64,000 nucleotides of DNA from contig JAAUZV010000007.1 in assembly GCA_014804425.1 (NCBI GenBank), positions 65,969-129,968 on the forward strand, read 5' to 3'. Each line of letters starts with the position of its first letter. Position 1 is the first letter of the stretch. Below are positions 1 through 8,624 of the stretch, one piece after another. The DNA is from Lachnospiraceae bacterium (GTDB taxonomy: Bacteria; Bacillota; Clostridia; Lachnospirales; Lachnospiraceae). A program made the position numbers and the translations under genes. Under the pieces are notes generated by a model that saw only the letters and a list, made by a program, of their open reading frames with translations, was not told the origin of the DNA and ran no database searches.

Positions 1-332
1 GTATGAAAGCTGAACATATGATATTCACTGGAGGTTCCCTTCATCCGAACGCACAATTCCCTGTCCAGATCGACTCCCCGTATCCTTTTGGGCAGCTCCT
101 CCTCATACTCCCACAGATCATCCGGATGGATCAGGTCACGCATGATCTCATAATGATCCGGAATATAGGTATCCTGTATCCCGAAGTAGGCTTTGGCTGT
201 GTCTGAAAACCATGCGCGGTTCTGCTCTAAATGCAGCATATAAATATAGGTATCGTCCGCCAGCATATTCCATTTATTCATCAACGAATCTATGTAACTT
301 GCGTTATCCTGCCAAAATTCCGTTTCGCCCAT
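1..332 (-). CDS. PAS-domain signalling protein, N-terminal fragment (runs off the left edge)
   Basis: This reading frame is open from an ATG at 332 to the window edge, about 110 codons, and is missing from the ORF track because it is cut. A GGGGG ribosome binding site lies just upstream on the minus strand. The protein begins MGETEFWQDNASYIDSL and continues with a region (ADDTYIYMLHLEQNRAWFS ... IPDHYEIMRDLIHPDD) that looks like the start of a PAS fold, much like the N-terminal PAS domain of the GGDEF-EAL protein at 36973-40824. By that analogy it may be another cyclic-di-GMP enzyme, but the catalytic part is outside the window. There is no signal peptide or membrane segment in the visible part. 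Confidence 0.65.
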   Translation of the reverse strand, partial: MGETEFWQDNASYIDSLMNKWNMLADDTYIYMLHLEQNRAWFSDTAKAYFGIQDTYIPDHYEIMRDLIHPDDLWEYEEELPKRIRGVDLDRELCVRMKGTSSEYHMFSFH

Positions 333-382
333 GTATGTACCCCCATTCGTATTATTTCCTTCTCCAAGTTTCTATTTTTGTT

Positions 383-1402
383 TTATTCACATTCATATTC
401 TTTCAAAACCCGTGACTCTATATCTTCTATAGAGGGTAATTTGTCCGCAAGATCTTCCGGCAAGACATTCATCAGTTTATATTCACTGATACCAATAGGC
501 TTTGTCATGTCTTTTAAGGCATATTCAGCAACCACCTTATTCTTATCTTTACAAAGAATTAATCCAATGGACGGATTATCGATACCGCTTTTTATTTTGT
601 CATCTAAAACCGCCAGGTAAAAGTTCATTTTGCCTGCATACTCAGGAACAAACTGCCCTGTTTTTAAATCTACTGCCACAAAGCAGTGTAAAATATAATT
701 ATAAAACAATAAATCAATATAAAATTCATTCTCCCCGACTTTAAGTAAATACTGCTCGCCAACAAACGCAAATCCCGTACCTAATTCTAATAATAATTTT
801 GACACATTCCTAACCAGTTCATGTTCAATATCCGTTTCAATCATCTTTTCCCTCATACTTACAAAATCAAAGATATAGGGATCTTTCATAGTCTGGATTG
901 CTAATTCACTTTGATTATCCGGCAAGCGATTGTTAAAATTCTGCACTTTTACTCCAAGCTGCCTTGCATACAAACCAGAATCTATTTGCATACACAAAAC
1001 ATCCCGCGACCAGCCATTTTCTATTGTTCTTTGTACATACCACACATATTGATTTTTATCTTTAACTTTATCCATTAACGCCATATGATGGTACCAAGTG
1101 ACCATAGCAAGACCATATTCATCTATATCATCCTCTGTAAACGCAATAGCAAACTTCTTCATATATTTTAAATTACGCACAGAAAATCCGGTAGTTCCCG
1201 GAAATTCTGATTTTATATCCTGTGCCAAATTATCAATAAACCGATTGCCCCATTCACTCTTAGATATAATCAATTCACCGATCTTTAGATTCCTCTTTAT
1301 CAGTGCATAATTTGTTCCTACCACTGCACTATACTGTGCTTTTCGGATATAATCATATGCAGCATTTCTAACTTTCAAATACGCTTCACTATTTAACAAC
1401 AT
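383..1402 (-). CDS. YhcG/DUF1016-family PD-(D/E)XK nuclease-domain protein
   Basis: The 339-residue protein has the two-part layout of the YhcG/DUF1016 family: an N-terminal helical domain (roughly residues 10-165, with WGNRFIDNLAQDIKSEFP and FSVRNLKYMKKFA) and a C-terminal PD-(D/E)XK nuclease-like domain. The likely catalytic residues are the Asp of FYIDLLFYN and the DLK of FVAVDLKTGQF. Family members occur near restriction systems and mobile DNA, but their role is poorly defined, so a DNA-processing function is inferred. The ORF track begins at a TTG at 1441, but the ATG at 1402 has TTGGAG eight bases upstream and was chosen. The TTG lies inside a perfect palindrome that would then be leader DNA. 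No methylase or specificity subunit is nearby, so it looks solitary. Confidence 0.8.
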   Translation of the reverse strand: MLLNSEAYLKVRNAAYDYIRKAQYSAVVGTNYALIKRNLKIGELIISKSEWGNRFIDNLAQDIKSEFPGTTGFSVRNLKYMKKFAIAFTEDDIDEYGLAMVTWYHHMALMDKVKDKNQYVWYVQRTIENGWSRDVLCMQIDSGLYARQLGVKVQNFNNRLPDNQSELAIQTMKDPYIFDFVSMREKMIETDIEHELVRNVSKLLLELGTGFAFVGEQYLLKVGENEFYIDLLFYNYILHCFVAVDLKTGQFVPEYAGKMNFYLAVLDDKIKSGIDNPSIGLILCKDKNKVVAEYALKDMTKPIGISEYKLMNVLPEDLADKLPSIEDIESRVLKEYECE

Positions 1403-1416
1403 GTTATACGTCTCCA

Positions 1417-1444
1417 AAATTGTGCAAGTGCGCTTGCACAATTT
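1417..1444. promoter_or_regulatory. Perfect 12-base inverted repeat in the leader of the YhcG-like gene
   Basis: AAATTGTGCAAG and CTTGCACAATTT are exact reverse complements separated by four bases. The element ends about two bases upstream of the ribosome binding site of the YhcG-like gene. It could be an operator or an RNA hairpin next to the ribosome binding site. There is no U-tract, so it is not a terminator. Confidence 0.7.
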
Positions 1445-1601
1445 AATTGTTTTTCAAATCCTTATATTTCATTAAGCTGTTTGTTCTAAACTGCCTATAA
1501 TTCAGTATATTAAACAATGAAAACTATATCAACCCAAACATTTCTACTTTTATCTAAATTTATAATTTTTACCTCTCTCGGCTCTTTATCATACTTTTTA
1601 T

Positions 1602-1654
1602 AAGTTGTTTGATGTGGAACGCTAAATCATGTTAGCGAGTCCTCAAAACAACTT
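1602..1654. repeat. Imperfect long inverted repeat
   Basis: The arms share AAGTTGTTT at the outside and CGCTAA at the inside around a six-base centre, with a mismatched middle. It lies between the divergent YhcG-like and HAD genes, and its right end overlaps the likely -35 box of the HAD gene. It may be a degenerate small transposable element end pair or a regulatory hairpin; nothing decides between these. Confidence 0.5.
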
Positions 1655-1681
1655 GCCTGCATGGCATAAAATAAGTACAAT
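1653..1681 (+). promoter_or_regulatory. Predicted promoter of the HAD phosphatase gene
   Basis: TTGCCT, a 17-base spacer and TACAAT lie 38 bases before the start codon, a good fit to a vegetative sigma factor promoter. Confidence 0.55.
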
Positions 1682-1718
1682 GTGATTAAACGATCGCAAA
1701 AAACAGGAGGATTCCCTC

Positions 1719-2417
1719 ATGCAAAACAGATGCAGCACCATCGTCTTTGATCTGGACGGCACCCTCTTAAATACATTGGAGGACTTAAAGAACAGCGTGA
1801 ATTACGCGCTCTCCGCTATGGATTATCCGACACGCACTTTGGAAGAAATACGGCTTGCGGTCGGCAACGGCGCGCGCACGCTCCTTCGCCGCAGCATTCC
1901 CGCACCCGCCGATGAAGCTGCTCTGGAACAGGCTTTCGCTCATTTCCGTGCCCACTACGGGGCGCATTGTAATGATCTTACCGCCCCCTACGACGGCATC
2001 CTTCCGATGCTTGACACATTAAAAAACAGAGGTTTCCGGCTTGCCATCGTCTCCAACAAACCCGACGCGGCAGTCAAAAAGCTCTGCTCTCTTTATTTCT
2101 CTGAATGGGTATCCGTCGCCATCGGCGAACGGGAAAACGTGCGCAGAAAACCGGCGCCGGATTCGGTATACGCCGCGCTGCGCGAGCTTTCCGGTTCTGA
2201 TACCACGCCTGATACCGCTTCGGACATCGGCTGTTCTTCCGCTTTATATGTCGGCGACTCCGACGTGGACATTGCAACTGCAGCCGCTGCCGGCATGGAC
2301 TGTGTGAGCGTTGCATGGGGCTTCCGTGACGAGGCGTTTTTGCGCGCGCACGGCGCGTCCCGCGTCATTCACACGCCGTCCGAACTGCCTGCGCTGCTCG
2401 GTTTTCCGCCTTACTAA
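1719..2417 (+). CDS. gph: HAD-superfamily phosphatase, phosphoglycolate phosphatase-like
   Basis: The 232-residue cytoplasmic protein has all HAD motifs: FDLDGTLLNT (nucleophile Asp11, acid/base Asp13), VSNK near residue 113 (motif II), a Lys in RRKPAPD (motif III) and YVGDSDVDI (motif IV). The residues between motif I and the core form a helical cap of subclass C1, as in Gph and PpaX. The likely reaction is hydrolysis of 2-phosphoglycolate or a similar small phosphate ester; substrate range cannot be read from the sequence. The ATG follows AGGAGG at good spacing. The gene is convergent with cls, with only one base between the two stop codons, and no terminator is visible between them. Confidence 0.85.
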   Translation: MQNRCSTIVFDLDGTLLNTLEDLKNSVNYALSAMDYPTRTLEEIRLAVGNGARTLLRRSIPAPADEAALEQAFAHFRAHYGAHCNDLTAPYDGILPMLDTLKNRGFRLAIVSNKPDAAVKKLCSLYFSEWVSVAIGERENVRRKPAPDSVYAALRELSGSDTTPDTASDIGCSSALYVGDSDVDIATAAAAGMDCVSVAWGFRDEAFLRAHGASRVIHTPSELPALLGFPPY

Positions 2418-2418
2418 C

Positions 2419-3957
2419 CTACAAAAGCGGCGAAAACAGCCGAAGTACCCACTGCACAAACCGCTGCCGCAGCGGACGGTGCATCCAGTCGGCATACTTG
2501 ATTTCCTTACACGATTCCAGCGTAGTAAGAAAATCCTGCTTGATCTCCATGACAGCGGGCGTCTTACTCATCAGCACCGCATCCTCATAATGAAGGTAAA
2601 AACTCCGGTAATCAATATTGATCGTGCCGCAGACAGCGATCTCGTCATCTACGACCACATTTTTGGCATGAATAAAGCCGGGCTCGTATTCAAAGATCCG
2701 AACGCCCTTTTTCATAAGGTTCCCATAATTGGACACCGTGACCATGTATACATACCATTTATCATATCTGTGCGGTGTAATAATCCGCACATCCACGCCG
2801 CTTTCCGCCGCCCTGCACAGATCGTCCGCCATCTTTTGGTCGAGCACCAGATAGGGCGTCGTGATATAAATATAATCCCGCGCCTTGTTGATCATATGCG
2901 TGTAGGCGCTCTCTGCGGCATTCTTCGGATTGTTCGCCGGACCGTCCGCAAACGGCTGCACCATACTCTCCGACTCGATATGCACCGTCGGTTTATATAA
3001 AGTATAATCCAGCTCTTCCGTGCCCTCCGCGATCTGCCACATCTCCAAAAAGAAGCTCGTCAGCGAATACACACCCGCGCCCTCCAAGCGCACCGCCGTA
3101 TCCTTCCAGTGTCCGAACCGGTCGATCTCGTTGATATATTCGTCCGCAAGGTTGATTCCGCCGGTATAGCCGATATTTCCGTCAATGACCGTGATCTTCT
3201 GATGGTTGCGGTAATTAAAAGAAAGACGGTTAATATCCTTGTGGATCGGCGCAAACTCCGCAAGCGTAATCCCGTTTGCGCGCACCTCCTCGCGAAACTG
3301 CGACGTATTAATAATGATACACCCGAAATCGTCCAAAAGAAGCCATACCTCAACGCCTTCTTTTGCCTTTTGCTTCAGAACCTCGTACACATCATGCCAG
3401 AATACGCCGTCCTTAATAATGAAATATTCCATAAAAATATAGGACTTTGCATTGCGCAGATCCCCAAGCAGAGCTTCCTTCATCTGCTCCCCCAGTCCGT
3501 AATAGCGGACCGTTGTGTTGTTATACAATGGAAAGCCCTGCCTCGCGAGATAACGGCTGATCTGTACCTTATTCGGATGGATATTCTGAAACTGCGTCAA
3601 AAGCTCTTTATCCTGTTGTAGGCTGTCCAGCATCTTTCTTTCCACTTCGCGAAAATGCCGATTCGCCTTACTGTTTGTCCTCCTTCTGCCCCACATAAAA
3701 TACAAAAAGACGCCGAACACCGGCAGTCCGAGCACGATGACGACCCAGAACTGTTTATAGGACTCACTGTCATTGACAAGCGCAAAGATCAGGATCACAC
3801 TGAACATCTCGATCACATAATAGACCCAGACAGACAGCTGCCGGAGGTAGGATACCAGAAATACCATTGTTGCCACCTGCAATATAACGGCGATCCCGAC
3901 CGTGAATGCCCTCGTAATGCCCGATGCCTGTTTTTTAATTGTATGGTTTGTACTCAT
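2419..3957 (-). CDS. cls: Cardiolipin synthase (phospholipase D family)
   Basis: The 512-residue protein has two N-terminal membrane segments (about residues 12-60), then a basic stretch and two phospholipase D domains. Each domain carries an HxKxxxxD signature: HQKITVIDGNIGYTGG and HAKNVVVDDEIAVCGT. This is the usual layout and length of bacterial cardiolipin synthases, which condense two phosphatidylglycerols into cardiolipin and glycerol at the cytoplasmic membrane. The ORF track extends upstream to 4014, but the ATG at 3957 follows AGGTG at normal spacing and lies downstream of a very good promoter, so it was chosen. It is a single-gene unit divergent from cysK. Confidence 0.93.
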   Translation of the reverse strand: MSTNHTIKKQASGITRAFTVGIAVILQVATMVFLVSYLRQLSVWVYYVIEMFSVILIFALVNDSESYKQFWVVIVLGLPVFGVFLYFMWGRRRTNSKANRHFREVERKMLDSLQQDKELLTQFQNIHPNKVQISRYLARQGFPLYNNTTVRYYGLGEQMKEALLGDLRNAKSYIFMEYFIIKDGVFWHDVYEVLKQKAKEGVEVWLLLDDFGCIIINTSQFREEVRANGITLAEFAPIHKDINRLSFNYRNHQKITVIDGNIGYTGGINLADEYINEIDRFGHWKDTAVRLEGAGVYSLTSFFLEMWQIAEGTEELDYTLYKPTVHIESESMVQPFADGPANNPKNAAESAYTHMINKARDYIYITTPYLVLDQKMADDLCRAAESGVDVRIITPHRYDKWYVYMVTVSNYGNLMKKGVRIFEYEPGFIHAKNVVVDDEIAVCGTINIDYRSFYLHYEDAVLMSKTPAVMEIKQDFLTTLESCKEIKYADWMHRPLRQRFVQWVLRLFSPLL

Positions 3958-3985
3958 GCACACTTCACCTCGAATTTTCGAGTGT

Positions 3986-4014
3986 ATTATATCATCTAAC
4001 GCTCCAAAATTCAA
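3986..4014 (-). promoter_or_regulatory. Predicted promoter of cls
   Basis: Read on the minus strand, TTGAAT, a 17-base spacer and a perfect TATAAT lie 29 bases before the chosen start codon. This also argues against the longer ORF, whose start codon would coincide with the -35 box. Confidence 0.7.
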
Positions 4015-4140
4015 CGCAAAGCCTTTTTATCCGCCGACGGCGCTCTGTGCCGAAATACGAAAAACATCTGTTCCTTATAGGCTAATCGGAGAGAATATGG
4101 TAGAATGACGAAAGAACTTATTTTTTCGGAGGAAAATCAT

Positions 4141-5043
4141 ATGTACTATTCGAACATTTTAGACTTGATCGGAAATACGCCGTTACTCAGCTTAGAGGAA
4201 ACGACGGGACTTCCCGTTTATGCAAAGGCGGAATTCTTAAATCCGGGCGGCAGCATCAAGGACCGGATCGCCCTAAACATGCTGGAAGATGCAGAAAAAA
4301 GCGGCGGGTTAAAACCGGGCATGACGATCATTGAGCCGACGTCCGGAAATACGGGCATCGGACTGGCGCTGTGCGGCGTCAGAAAAGGCTACCGCGTCAT
4401 CATCGTCATGCCGGAAAACATGAGCGACGAACGAAAGAAAATCATCCGTGCACTCGGCGCTGAGCTCGTACTCACACCGCCCGAATTGAGCATTGACGGT
4501 TCCGTCAAAAAAGCAATGGAGCTGTGCGCGGAGTCGGATTCCTGCTTTGTACCGCAGCAGTTTCAGAACCCGGCAAATCCCGACGCGCATTATCGGACGA
4601 CCGCACGCGAGCTCACAGAGCAGCTCGGAAAACGGATCGACATTTTTGTCTCGGGCATCGGAAGCGGCGGAACCCTGCAGGGCATCGCGCGCTATCTGCT
4701 TGAGCAAAACCCGGACTGCAAGATCGTCGCGGTGGAACCGAAAAACGTCTCGGCGCTTCTCGGCGACGAGCCGGGCCTGCACCAGATTCAGGGCATCGGC
4801 GACGGCTTCATCCCCGACATCTTAGATACCTCCATCATCACGGACATTGTTGAGGTCTCGGATGATGACGCTATCCGGACGGCGCGCGAGCTTGCACGGA
4901 TTCAGGGACTTTTAGTCGGAACCTCCTCCGGCGCAAACGTATGGGCCTCCATGCGGATGGCAGAAAAATACGGAAAAGAGCAGGTCGTCGCGACCGTTCT
5001 TCCTGACCGCGCGGAGCGGTATTTCAGCACGGCGCTCATTTGA
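4141..5043 (+). CDS. cysK: Cysteine synthase (O-acetylserine sulfhydrylase)
   Basis: This 300-residue PLP enzyme makes cysteine from O-acetylserine and sulfide in the cytoplasm. The Schiff-base lysine is Lys40 in NPGGSIKDR. EPTSGNTGIGLA is the substrate-binding loop, GIGSGGTLQG binds the PLP phosphate, and VGTSSGAN is the C-terminal conserved segment. Length is normal for the family. Upstream ORF codons from 4105 were dropped because the ATG at 4141 follows GGAGGAAAATCAT. The related cystathionine beta-synthase and CysM branches share these motifs, so the exact sulfur donor is not certain. No cysE is adjacent, so serine acetylation is encoded elsewhere. Confidence 0.9.
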   Translation: MYYSNILDLIGNTPLLSLEETTGLPVYAKAEFLNPGGSIKDRIALNMLEDAEKSGGLKPGMTIIEPTSGNTGIGLALCGVRKGYRVIIVMPENMSDERKKIIRALGAELVLTPPELSIDGSVKKAMELCAESDSCFVPQQFQNPANPDAHYRTTARELTEQLGKRIDIFVSGIGSGGTLQGIARYLLEQNPDCKIVAVEPKNVSALLGDEPGLHQIQGIGDGFIPDILDTSIITDIVEVSDDDAIRTARELARIQGLLVGTSSGANVWASMRMAEKYGKEQVVATVLPDRAERYFSTALI

Positions 5044-5063
5044 CCGCGCATCTGTCCTCTCTA

Positions 5064-6377
5064 TTACAGAAAAAAGCAATATACCAGTGTATTGATGGCG
5101 GCTTGATCTTCAGCCGCCATTAACTCGCGGGCGGAATGCATGGCAAGCACGCCGACACCGAGATCGACGGTGCGCATTGGCAGATAGGCGGATGTAATCG
5201 TTCCGAGCGTGCTGCCGCCCGCCATATCAGAGCGGTTCACAAATTTCTGATAAGGGATCTCGTTTGCCTCGCAGAGCTGGCTGACAATCCCGATCGCCTT
5301 CGTGTCTGTCGCGTAACGCTGGGAATAACTGATCTTGATCGCCGGTCCCTGCCCACAGATCACACGCAGGTTCGGGTCGCTCTTCTGCTCATAATTCGGA
5401 TGATGGGCATGCGCCACGTCAAGCGAGAGCATGACGCTCTGAAAATAGCTGTCGGTAAGCCGCGCACGGTTAAACGATAATCCGTCATATATTTTTTCAA
5501 GAATGAAATTGGAGATCAAAGAATTCGCGCCCTGCTTTGTGCGGCTGCCGATCTCCTCATTATCGTAGAGGGCAATGAGATTCAGCCTGTCCGAGGTATC
5601 CAGCGTCTGTACGGATGACGTGATCCCCTGAAGACATGCATAGCATGACGTCAGATTATCCAAGCGCGGCGCACTGAAAAACTCCTCCTGCGCGCCCAGC
5701 AGACAGCCTTTTTCCGCATTGTATACATAGAGATCAAAATCCAGAATATCCTCCGCAGCAACCTTGCATTCCTTTGCCAGAAGGTTCATAAAGAAATTCT
5801 CCTGCTCCAGCTTGTCATGCACCATCGCGATGAGCGGCATCATCTCCGACTGTTCATTTAATCTGACCCCGTTATTCACCTCACGGTTCATATGGATCGC
5901 CAGATTCGGTATCGTTAAAAGAGGACGCTTCCAATCGACCAGCTTTGTCACAGGCTCGTAGAGATCGTCGCTTTTCAGTGTCACCTGTCCCGCAATGGAA
6001 AGCGGGCGGTCAAGCCATGTATTTAAGATCGCGCCGCCGTACACCTCCACATCCAGCTTCATATAACCGCGGCTGCATACGTCTGCCTTGGGCTTAACGC
6101 GCAGGCACGGATGATCGGTGTGCGCGCATGCGGCATGGATCACGCCTCCCTCCTCAAATTTTTTTCCGATGGCAAACGCAAACAGCGTCGTGCCGTACAC
6201 GGGAACAAAATACGTTCCTCCGCGTTTTAAGCTCCACGGCGAGGCAAGCGTCAGCTCTTCAAAGCCCGATTCCCTGAGGAGACGGCCCGATTCCTCCACG
6301 ACCTGAAACGGGGAAGTTGCCCGCTCCGTAAAATGCATCAGATCCTTTACTGTCTTATTGATTTCTTTTTTTGTCAT
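5064..6377 (-). CDS. M18-family metalloaminopeptidase
   Basis: The 437-residue protein matches the M18 family (aspartyl aminopeptidase/ApeB type), cytoplasmic two-metal exopeptidases that remove N-terminal residues from peptides. Metal-ligand regions are visible: HTDHPCLRVKP, YDNEEIGSRTKQGA, DVAHAHHPNYEQKSDP, and SDMAGGSTLGTI near the C-terminus. Length is typical. There is no signal peptide. The ATG at 6377 was preferred over the upstream ORF start at 6413 because it begins the conserved helix (MTKKEINKTVKDLMHF) and follows AGGAAAAAG. It lies 42 bases downstream of the start-distal end of the neighbouring hypothetical gene on the same strand, so they may be co-transcribed. Confidence 0.9.
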   Translation of the reverse strand: MTKKEINKTVKDLMHFTERATSPFQVVEESGRLLRESGFEELTLASPWSLKRGGTYFVPVYGTTLFAFAIGKKFEEGGVIHAACAHTDHPCLRVKPKADVCSRGYMKLDVEVYGGAILNTWLDRPLSIAGQVTLKSDDLYEPVTKLVDWKRPLLTIPNLAIHMNREVNNGVRLNEQSEMMPLIAMVHDKLEQENFFMNLLAKECKVAAEDILDFDLYVYNAEKGCLLGAQEEFFSAPRLDNLTSCYACLQGITSSVQTLDTSDRLNLIALYDNEEIGSRTKQGANSLISNFILEKIYDGLSFNRARLTDSYFQSVMLSLDVAHAHHPNYEQKSDPNLRVICGQGPAIKISYSQRYATDTKAIGIVSQLCEANEIPYQKFVNRSDMAGGSTLGTITSAYLPMRTVDLGVGVLAMHSARELMAAEDQAAINTLVYCFFL

Positions 6378-6419
6378 CCCACTTTTTCCTTTCTTTTTAC
6401 GCTGTCCGCACATTCCTCA

Positions 6420-7184
6420 TCAGATCGGTGCTTCCCGATAAAGATACGCTTTGCCCTCCTTGCCGATCCGCTCCACCAATCCCAGTGAAAAAAGAATATT
6501 GAGCGCTGTCGAAGCGATGCCGATCGAAACATGCGCGGTCTGTTTATAATCCTTTGTCGTAAACTCCGGCGGCAGCCCGTCAGGCAGAAGCACACGGTAA
6601 TCCTCTCGGGTATTGATGCGCACCTCGTCGAAGATTCCCACAGGAACGCCGTCATTGCGGTGGGAACCCCGCTTTTTATTGCGGCTCCATCCGTCCAGTA
6701 CCCGCGTCTCCTGTACGTCGATAAACGGAACCGTAAAGTGCAGATGTTCATTTTGCAGATACATTTTCAGCTTGTACAATTCCGGGATCAGGTGATAGAT
6801 CGTGCCCGTCTTCGGTGATTTGCGCGGTTTCGTGATCTCTCCCGTCTCAGGGTCGATCCACGAAAGCCATTTTGTATGCGCGATCGGATAAATGACCGTC
6901 ACATCATGATCGGGAAGAAATACGTCAAGCTTCCGGCGCAGGCTGTTAAACGCGCGCGTCTGAATTTCCATGATCTCTCCGTCCACCATAATGTCCGCCA
7001 CAAAAGAACCGACCTTCTGCTCATGATATGCGGGATCCGGTGCATAATAATATTTCATGATGGCATGGATCGTCTTTTCGCTGAGCGTACCGATCCCCAT
7101 TGCGCCTTTTTCCAGCCCGCGCACATAATCGCAGGCACGCGTAAACAATTCTGTGTCAACGCAGGGATTACTGATGTCTGACAT
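6420..7184 (-). CDS. Conserved-looking protein of unknown function with a winged-helix-like C-terminus
   Basis: I do not recognise this 254-residue cytoplasmic protein with certainty. The start at 7184 follows GAGGAAGAGATC; the ORF track's longer start adds 44 residues of unlikely sequence. The middle contains MVDGEIMEIQTRAFNSLRRKL, followed by a hydrophobic strand and YPIAHTKWLSWIDPETGEI. The acidic-x-Gln arrangement is reminiscent of a PD-(D/E)XK nuclease core in which Lys is replaced by Gln, but this is only suggestive. The last 60 residues (FTTKDYKQTAHVSIGIASTALNILFSLGLVERIGKEGKAYLYRE) look like a winged helix. It may therefore be a DNA-binding protein. It precedes the M18 aminopeptidase gene on the same strand and is divergent from the antiporter gene. 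Confidence 0.6.
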   Translation of the reverse strand: MSDISNPCVDTELFTRACDYVRGLEKGAMGIGTLSEKTIHAIMKYYYAPDPAYHEQKVGSFVADIMVDGEIMEIQTRAFNSLRRKLDVFLPDHDVTVIYPIAHTKWLSWIDPETGEITKPRKSPKTGTIYHLIPELYKLKMYLQNEHLHFTVPFIDVQETRVLDGWSRNKKRGSHRNDGVPVGIFDEVRINTREDYRVLLPDGLPPEFTTKDYKQTAHVSIGIASTALNILFSLGLVERIGKEGKAYLYREAPI

Positions 7185-7363
7185 GATCTCTTCCTCAGGT
7201 GTATGATTGATTTCAGTCCTATTATACGACGGTTTTATAAAAACTTCTATGAAAAGATGTCGATTTCGTTGAATTGAATCTTTTTTTTGGGCGATATGCG
7301 TGATAAAATGAATCAATCATAAAAAGAGTTTCCTGCATGGACTCTTTCCGGAGGAATGACATC

Positions 7364-8551
7364 ATGGAATCCTATGTAATATTTAAGGATTTGGCAATCA
7401 TCATTATTTTTGCAAAATTTTTCGGTCTGTTGGCGCGCAAGATCAAAGTACCGCAGGTCGCGGGCGAGATCGTTGCGGGTCTGATCATCGGTCCGAGCAT
7501 GCTCGGTCTTGTCGCACAAAGTGATTTTTTGTCAAAAATGGCGGAAATCGGCGTTGTCCTCTTAATGTTCTCGGCCGGCTTAGGAACCGACTTAAAGGAA
7601 ATGAAAAAAACAGGCGTCGCGGCGTTTCTCATCGCCTGCTGCGGCGTGTTCATTCCGCTGGCGGGCGGAACCGTTCTTTATTCCTGTTTTTACGGATGGG
7701 GCGCTGTCGGCAGCGACCATTTCCTAAAAGCGGTATTTATCGGCTGCATCATGACGGCAACCTCCGTCAGCATTACCGTGGAGGCGCTGCGTGAGCTTGG
7801 ACACCTGTCCGGGCGCGTGGGAACAACGATCATGTCCGCCGCCATTATCGACGATGTGATCGGCATTATCGTGCTCACATTTGTGATCGCGTTTCGGGAC
7901 CCCGATGTACGCCCGCTCATGATCGTTTCGCAGACGGCGCTGTTCTTTCTTTTTGCGTTCGTTGTCGGCTATGTGTGCTACAAGATCTTCCAAAAGGTCG
8001 ATCAGCGCTATCCGCATACAAGGCGGATTCCGATCGCAGGGCTTGCGCTCTGTTTTGCCATGTCCTATATTGCCGAGAAATACTTCGGCATTGCCGATAT
8101 TACCGGCGCATTTGTCGCGGGCATCATTCTTTGCAGTATCCGCGACTCCAAATATATTGCCCAAAAAATGGATACCAATTCGTATATGCTGTTCGGCCCG
8201 GTCTTTTTTGCCTCGATCGGCCTGAAAACAGATATTGACGACGTAAACGCATCCATTCTGCTGTTTTCCGTGGCGTTCATTTTGGTAGCGCTCATCACGA
8301 AGATCGTCGGCTGCGGTCTGATCTCCAAGGTCTGCGGCTTCACATGGGGCGATTCCATGAAGATCGGTGTCGGCATGATGACGCGCGGCGAGGTCGCTCT
8401 GATCGTTTCGCAAAAGGGGCTCGCTGTCGGACTCATGCAGCCCGTGTATTTTACGTCGGTCATTTTACTGATCATCGTATCCTCCATTGCAACACCGATC
8501 ATCTTAAAAGTGCTCTATGCAAAAAACAGTTCTTCGGAGGCGCCTTCGTAA
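7364..8551 (+). CDS. CPA2-type cation:proton antiporter
   Basis: The 395-residue integral membrane protein has about 11-12 hydrophobic segments and no cytoplasmic regulatory domain. Features typical of the KefB/NapA branch are visible: ARKIKVPQVAGEIVAGLIIGP, an internal segment with AAIIDDVIGIIVL, in which the Asp pair is the usual ion-binding site, and FGPVFFASIGLKTD near the ninth segment. It probably exchanges Na+ or K+ for protons across the cytoplasmic membrane. The absence of a C-terminal RCK/TrkA-N domain separates it from ligand-gated KefB/KefC. The ATG at 7364 was chosen because GGAGG lies eight bases upstream; the ORF track started nine codons earlier. Confidence 0.87.
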   Translation: MESYVIFKDLAIIIIFAKFFGLLARKIKVPQVAGEIVAGLIIGPSMLGLVAQSDFLSKMAEIGVVLLMFSAGLGTDLKEMKKTGVAAFLIACCGVFIPLAGGTVLYSCFYGWGAVGSDHFLKAVFIGCIMTATSVSITVEALRELGHLSGRVGTTIMSAAIIDDVIGIIVLTFVIAFRDPDVRPLMIVSQTALFFLFAFVVGYVCYKIFQKVDQRYPHTRRIPIAGLALCFAMSYIAEKYFGIADITGAFVAGIILCSIRDSKYIAQKMDTNSYMLFGPVFFASIGLKTDIDDVNASILLFSVAFILVALITKIVGCGLISKVCGFTWGDSMKIGVGMMTRGEVALIVSQKGLAVGLMQPVYFTSVILLIIVSSIATPIILKVLYAKNSSSEAPS

Positions 8552-8570
8552 AACGGCTGATACCATGCTT

Positions 8571-8598
8571 TTGAAACAAAACAGATTCCTGATATACT
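8571..8598 (+). promoter_or_regulatory. Predicted promoter of the beta-galactosidase operon
   Basis: TTGAAA, a 16-base spacer and TATACT lie 27 bases before the start codon. I saw no convincing catabolite-repression operator beside it. Confidence 0.6.
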
Positions 8599-8624
8599 AA
8601 CAATTCATCAAAAGGAGGGTGTCT

